23,617 nucleotides of DNA from the NCBI RefSeq assembly GCF_035304305.1, contig NZ_DATGQG010000151.1, forward strand, positions 1 through 23,617, in the 5' to 3' direction. The notes below the pieces were generated by a model. It searched no databases and was not told where the DNA came from. It saw only the letters and a program-made list of their open reading frames with translations. Made by a program: the position numbers and the translations under genes. The first letter of the stretch is position 1, and each line of letters opens with the position of its first letter. Below are positions 22,942 through 23,617 of this stretch, one piece after another. Source of the DNA: Ferrovibrio sp035304305 (GTDB lineage Bacteria; Pseudomonadota; Alphaproteobacteria; Ferrovibrionales; Ferrovibrionaceae).

Positions 22942-23617
22942 ATGAGCATTGCCACTGCAGCCAACGCGAAAGCCCTGTTCGGCGAGATGATGACGCCGCA
23001 GCAGAAGATCGCAGCGAATACGCCGACCACGGCAATTGCCGCGAGTTTTGCCGGCTTTCTTGTGGAAACCCTGCCGGCAAAGCCGGTGGGCGGTGCTTCC
23101 TCCACCCTGGCGCCGAGCCCCGAGCAGCTGGGAAAAACCCTCCTCTCCGATGCCTATGACACCTCCACCGGCAGCGTCCGGGTGGACAGAATTGCCGCCG
23201 CCACCGAGCGCCGCTCGGCAGAATTTGCCCAGCTGCTCCGGCGGACTCTGTCGGACAACGGCATCGACCCGAGCCTGCCCGTCGAGCTCAGCATCGGCGC
23301 CGATGGGCGGGTGATCGTCGACAACGGGCATCCTTTCGCGGCCGAGATTGCCAAGCTGTTCGAAGACAAGCCTGCCCTCGCCCAGACTTACCGGAACCTT
23401 GCGGCGCAGAACGATCATCTCGCCATGCTGCAGGCGGGTGCGGCCTACGTCAGGGACTGGCAGGCCGCAGACAGCGAGGGCGAGCGTCAGGCAGCCTGGC
23501 AGCGTTCCAGCGCCCTGATGGAACGGCTATCCAGCCTGTTCAGCGGCCGGATGACCTTCGGTGCGGGCGGCGCGATCGTCGAGAGCCAGCAGATCCTGCG
23601 CCGGATGGGTGTCGCCT
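22942..23617 (+). CDS. Unrecognised protein, 3' end outside window
   Basis: An open frame of at least 225 codons runs from ATG at 22942 to the window edge without a stop, with codon use like the neighbouring genes. The visible protein begins MSIATAANAKALFGEMMTPQ, has a Thr/Ala/Pro-rich region to about residue 60, then DRIAAATERRSAEFAQLLRR, a strand-like patch VELSIGADGRVIVDNGHPFA (about 114-133), and helical stretches EIAKLFEDKPALAQTYRNLA and AMLQAGAAYVRDWQAADSEG. No signal peptide or membrane segment is evident. The pattern DGRV.V...HP....I..LF...P.L...YR.LAA..D reminds me of uncharacterised alphaproteobacterial proteins, but I cannot name a family. It sits 49 bases after the ligase gene, with its ribosome site in a hairpin. 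Confidence 0.75.
   Translation, partial: MSIATAANAKALFGEMMTPQQKIAANTPTTAIAASFAGFLVETLPAKPVGGASSTLAPSPEQLGKTLLSDAYDTSTGSVRVDRIAAATERRSAEFAQLLRRTLSDNGIDPSLPVELSIGADGRVIVDNGHPFAAEIAKLFEDKPALAQTYRNLAAQNDHLAMLQAGAAYVRDWQAADSEGERQAAWQRSSALMERLSSLFSGRMTFGAGGAIVESQQILRRMGVA

Overview
The window is a GC-rich stretch (most third codon positions are G or C) with short intergenic gaps, ATGA-type gene overlaps, two methyl-accepting chemotaxis receptors with alphaproteobacterial-style signalling tips, and a trpGDC-moaC-moeA run. That order is a familiar alphaproteobacterial arrangement, so I infer an alphaproteobacterium, perhaps Rhodospirillales-like. No rRNA, tRNA, CRISPR array, insertion sequence or phage gene is visible.

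Layout. (1) 1-847: the 3' two thirds of a PcaF-type thiolase, closed by a strong UUCG-loop terminator. (2) 860-4149: a minus-strand chemoreceptor with no periplasmic sensor but a C-terminal domain; a 600-bp spacer with only weak small ORFs; a 167-aa protein that looks like an Hpt domain without its phospho-histidine; and a 71-aa conserved small protein. (3) 4146-6835, minus strand: a pentapeptide-repeat protein, then a separate argC and gamma-carbonic-anhydrase pair. (4) 6945-9349, minus strand: a second, conventional large chemoreceptor with its own terminator. (5) 9350-9910: a 560-bp non-coding or degenerate stretch with a consensus -35 element, a broken small ORF containing an 11-C tract, and phased TAAG repeats. 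(6) 9911-17189, plus strand: a tightly packed run trpG-trpD-trpC-moaC-moeA-MBL hydrolase-GNAT-RimK-like ATP-grasp ligase. (7) 17228-22892, plus strand: a promoter, then a TRAP transporter (dctP, dctQ, dctM), an MFS carrier and an acyl-CoA ligase, probably one operon for importing a carboxylic acid and activating it to its CoA thioester. (8) 22911-23617: a hairpin that buries the ribosome binding site of an unrecognised gene running off the window.

How the genes work together. trpGDC supply part of tryptophan synthesis (trpE, trpF and trpBA are not here), and moaC and moeA belong to molybdenum cofactor synthesis. The GNAT and RimK-like pair downstream matches a predicted but poorly characterised amide-ligase module (RLAN-ATP-grasp plus acetyltransferase). 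It is the best candidate for an undescribed system, especially because the ligase carries a C-terminal helix with a strict four-residue repeat. The two receptors and the histidine-less Hpt-like protein point to chemosensory signalling. The TRAP, MFS and ligase genes point to catabolism of an organic acid whose identity the sequence does not show.
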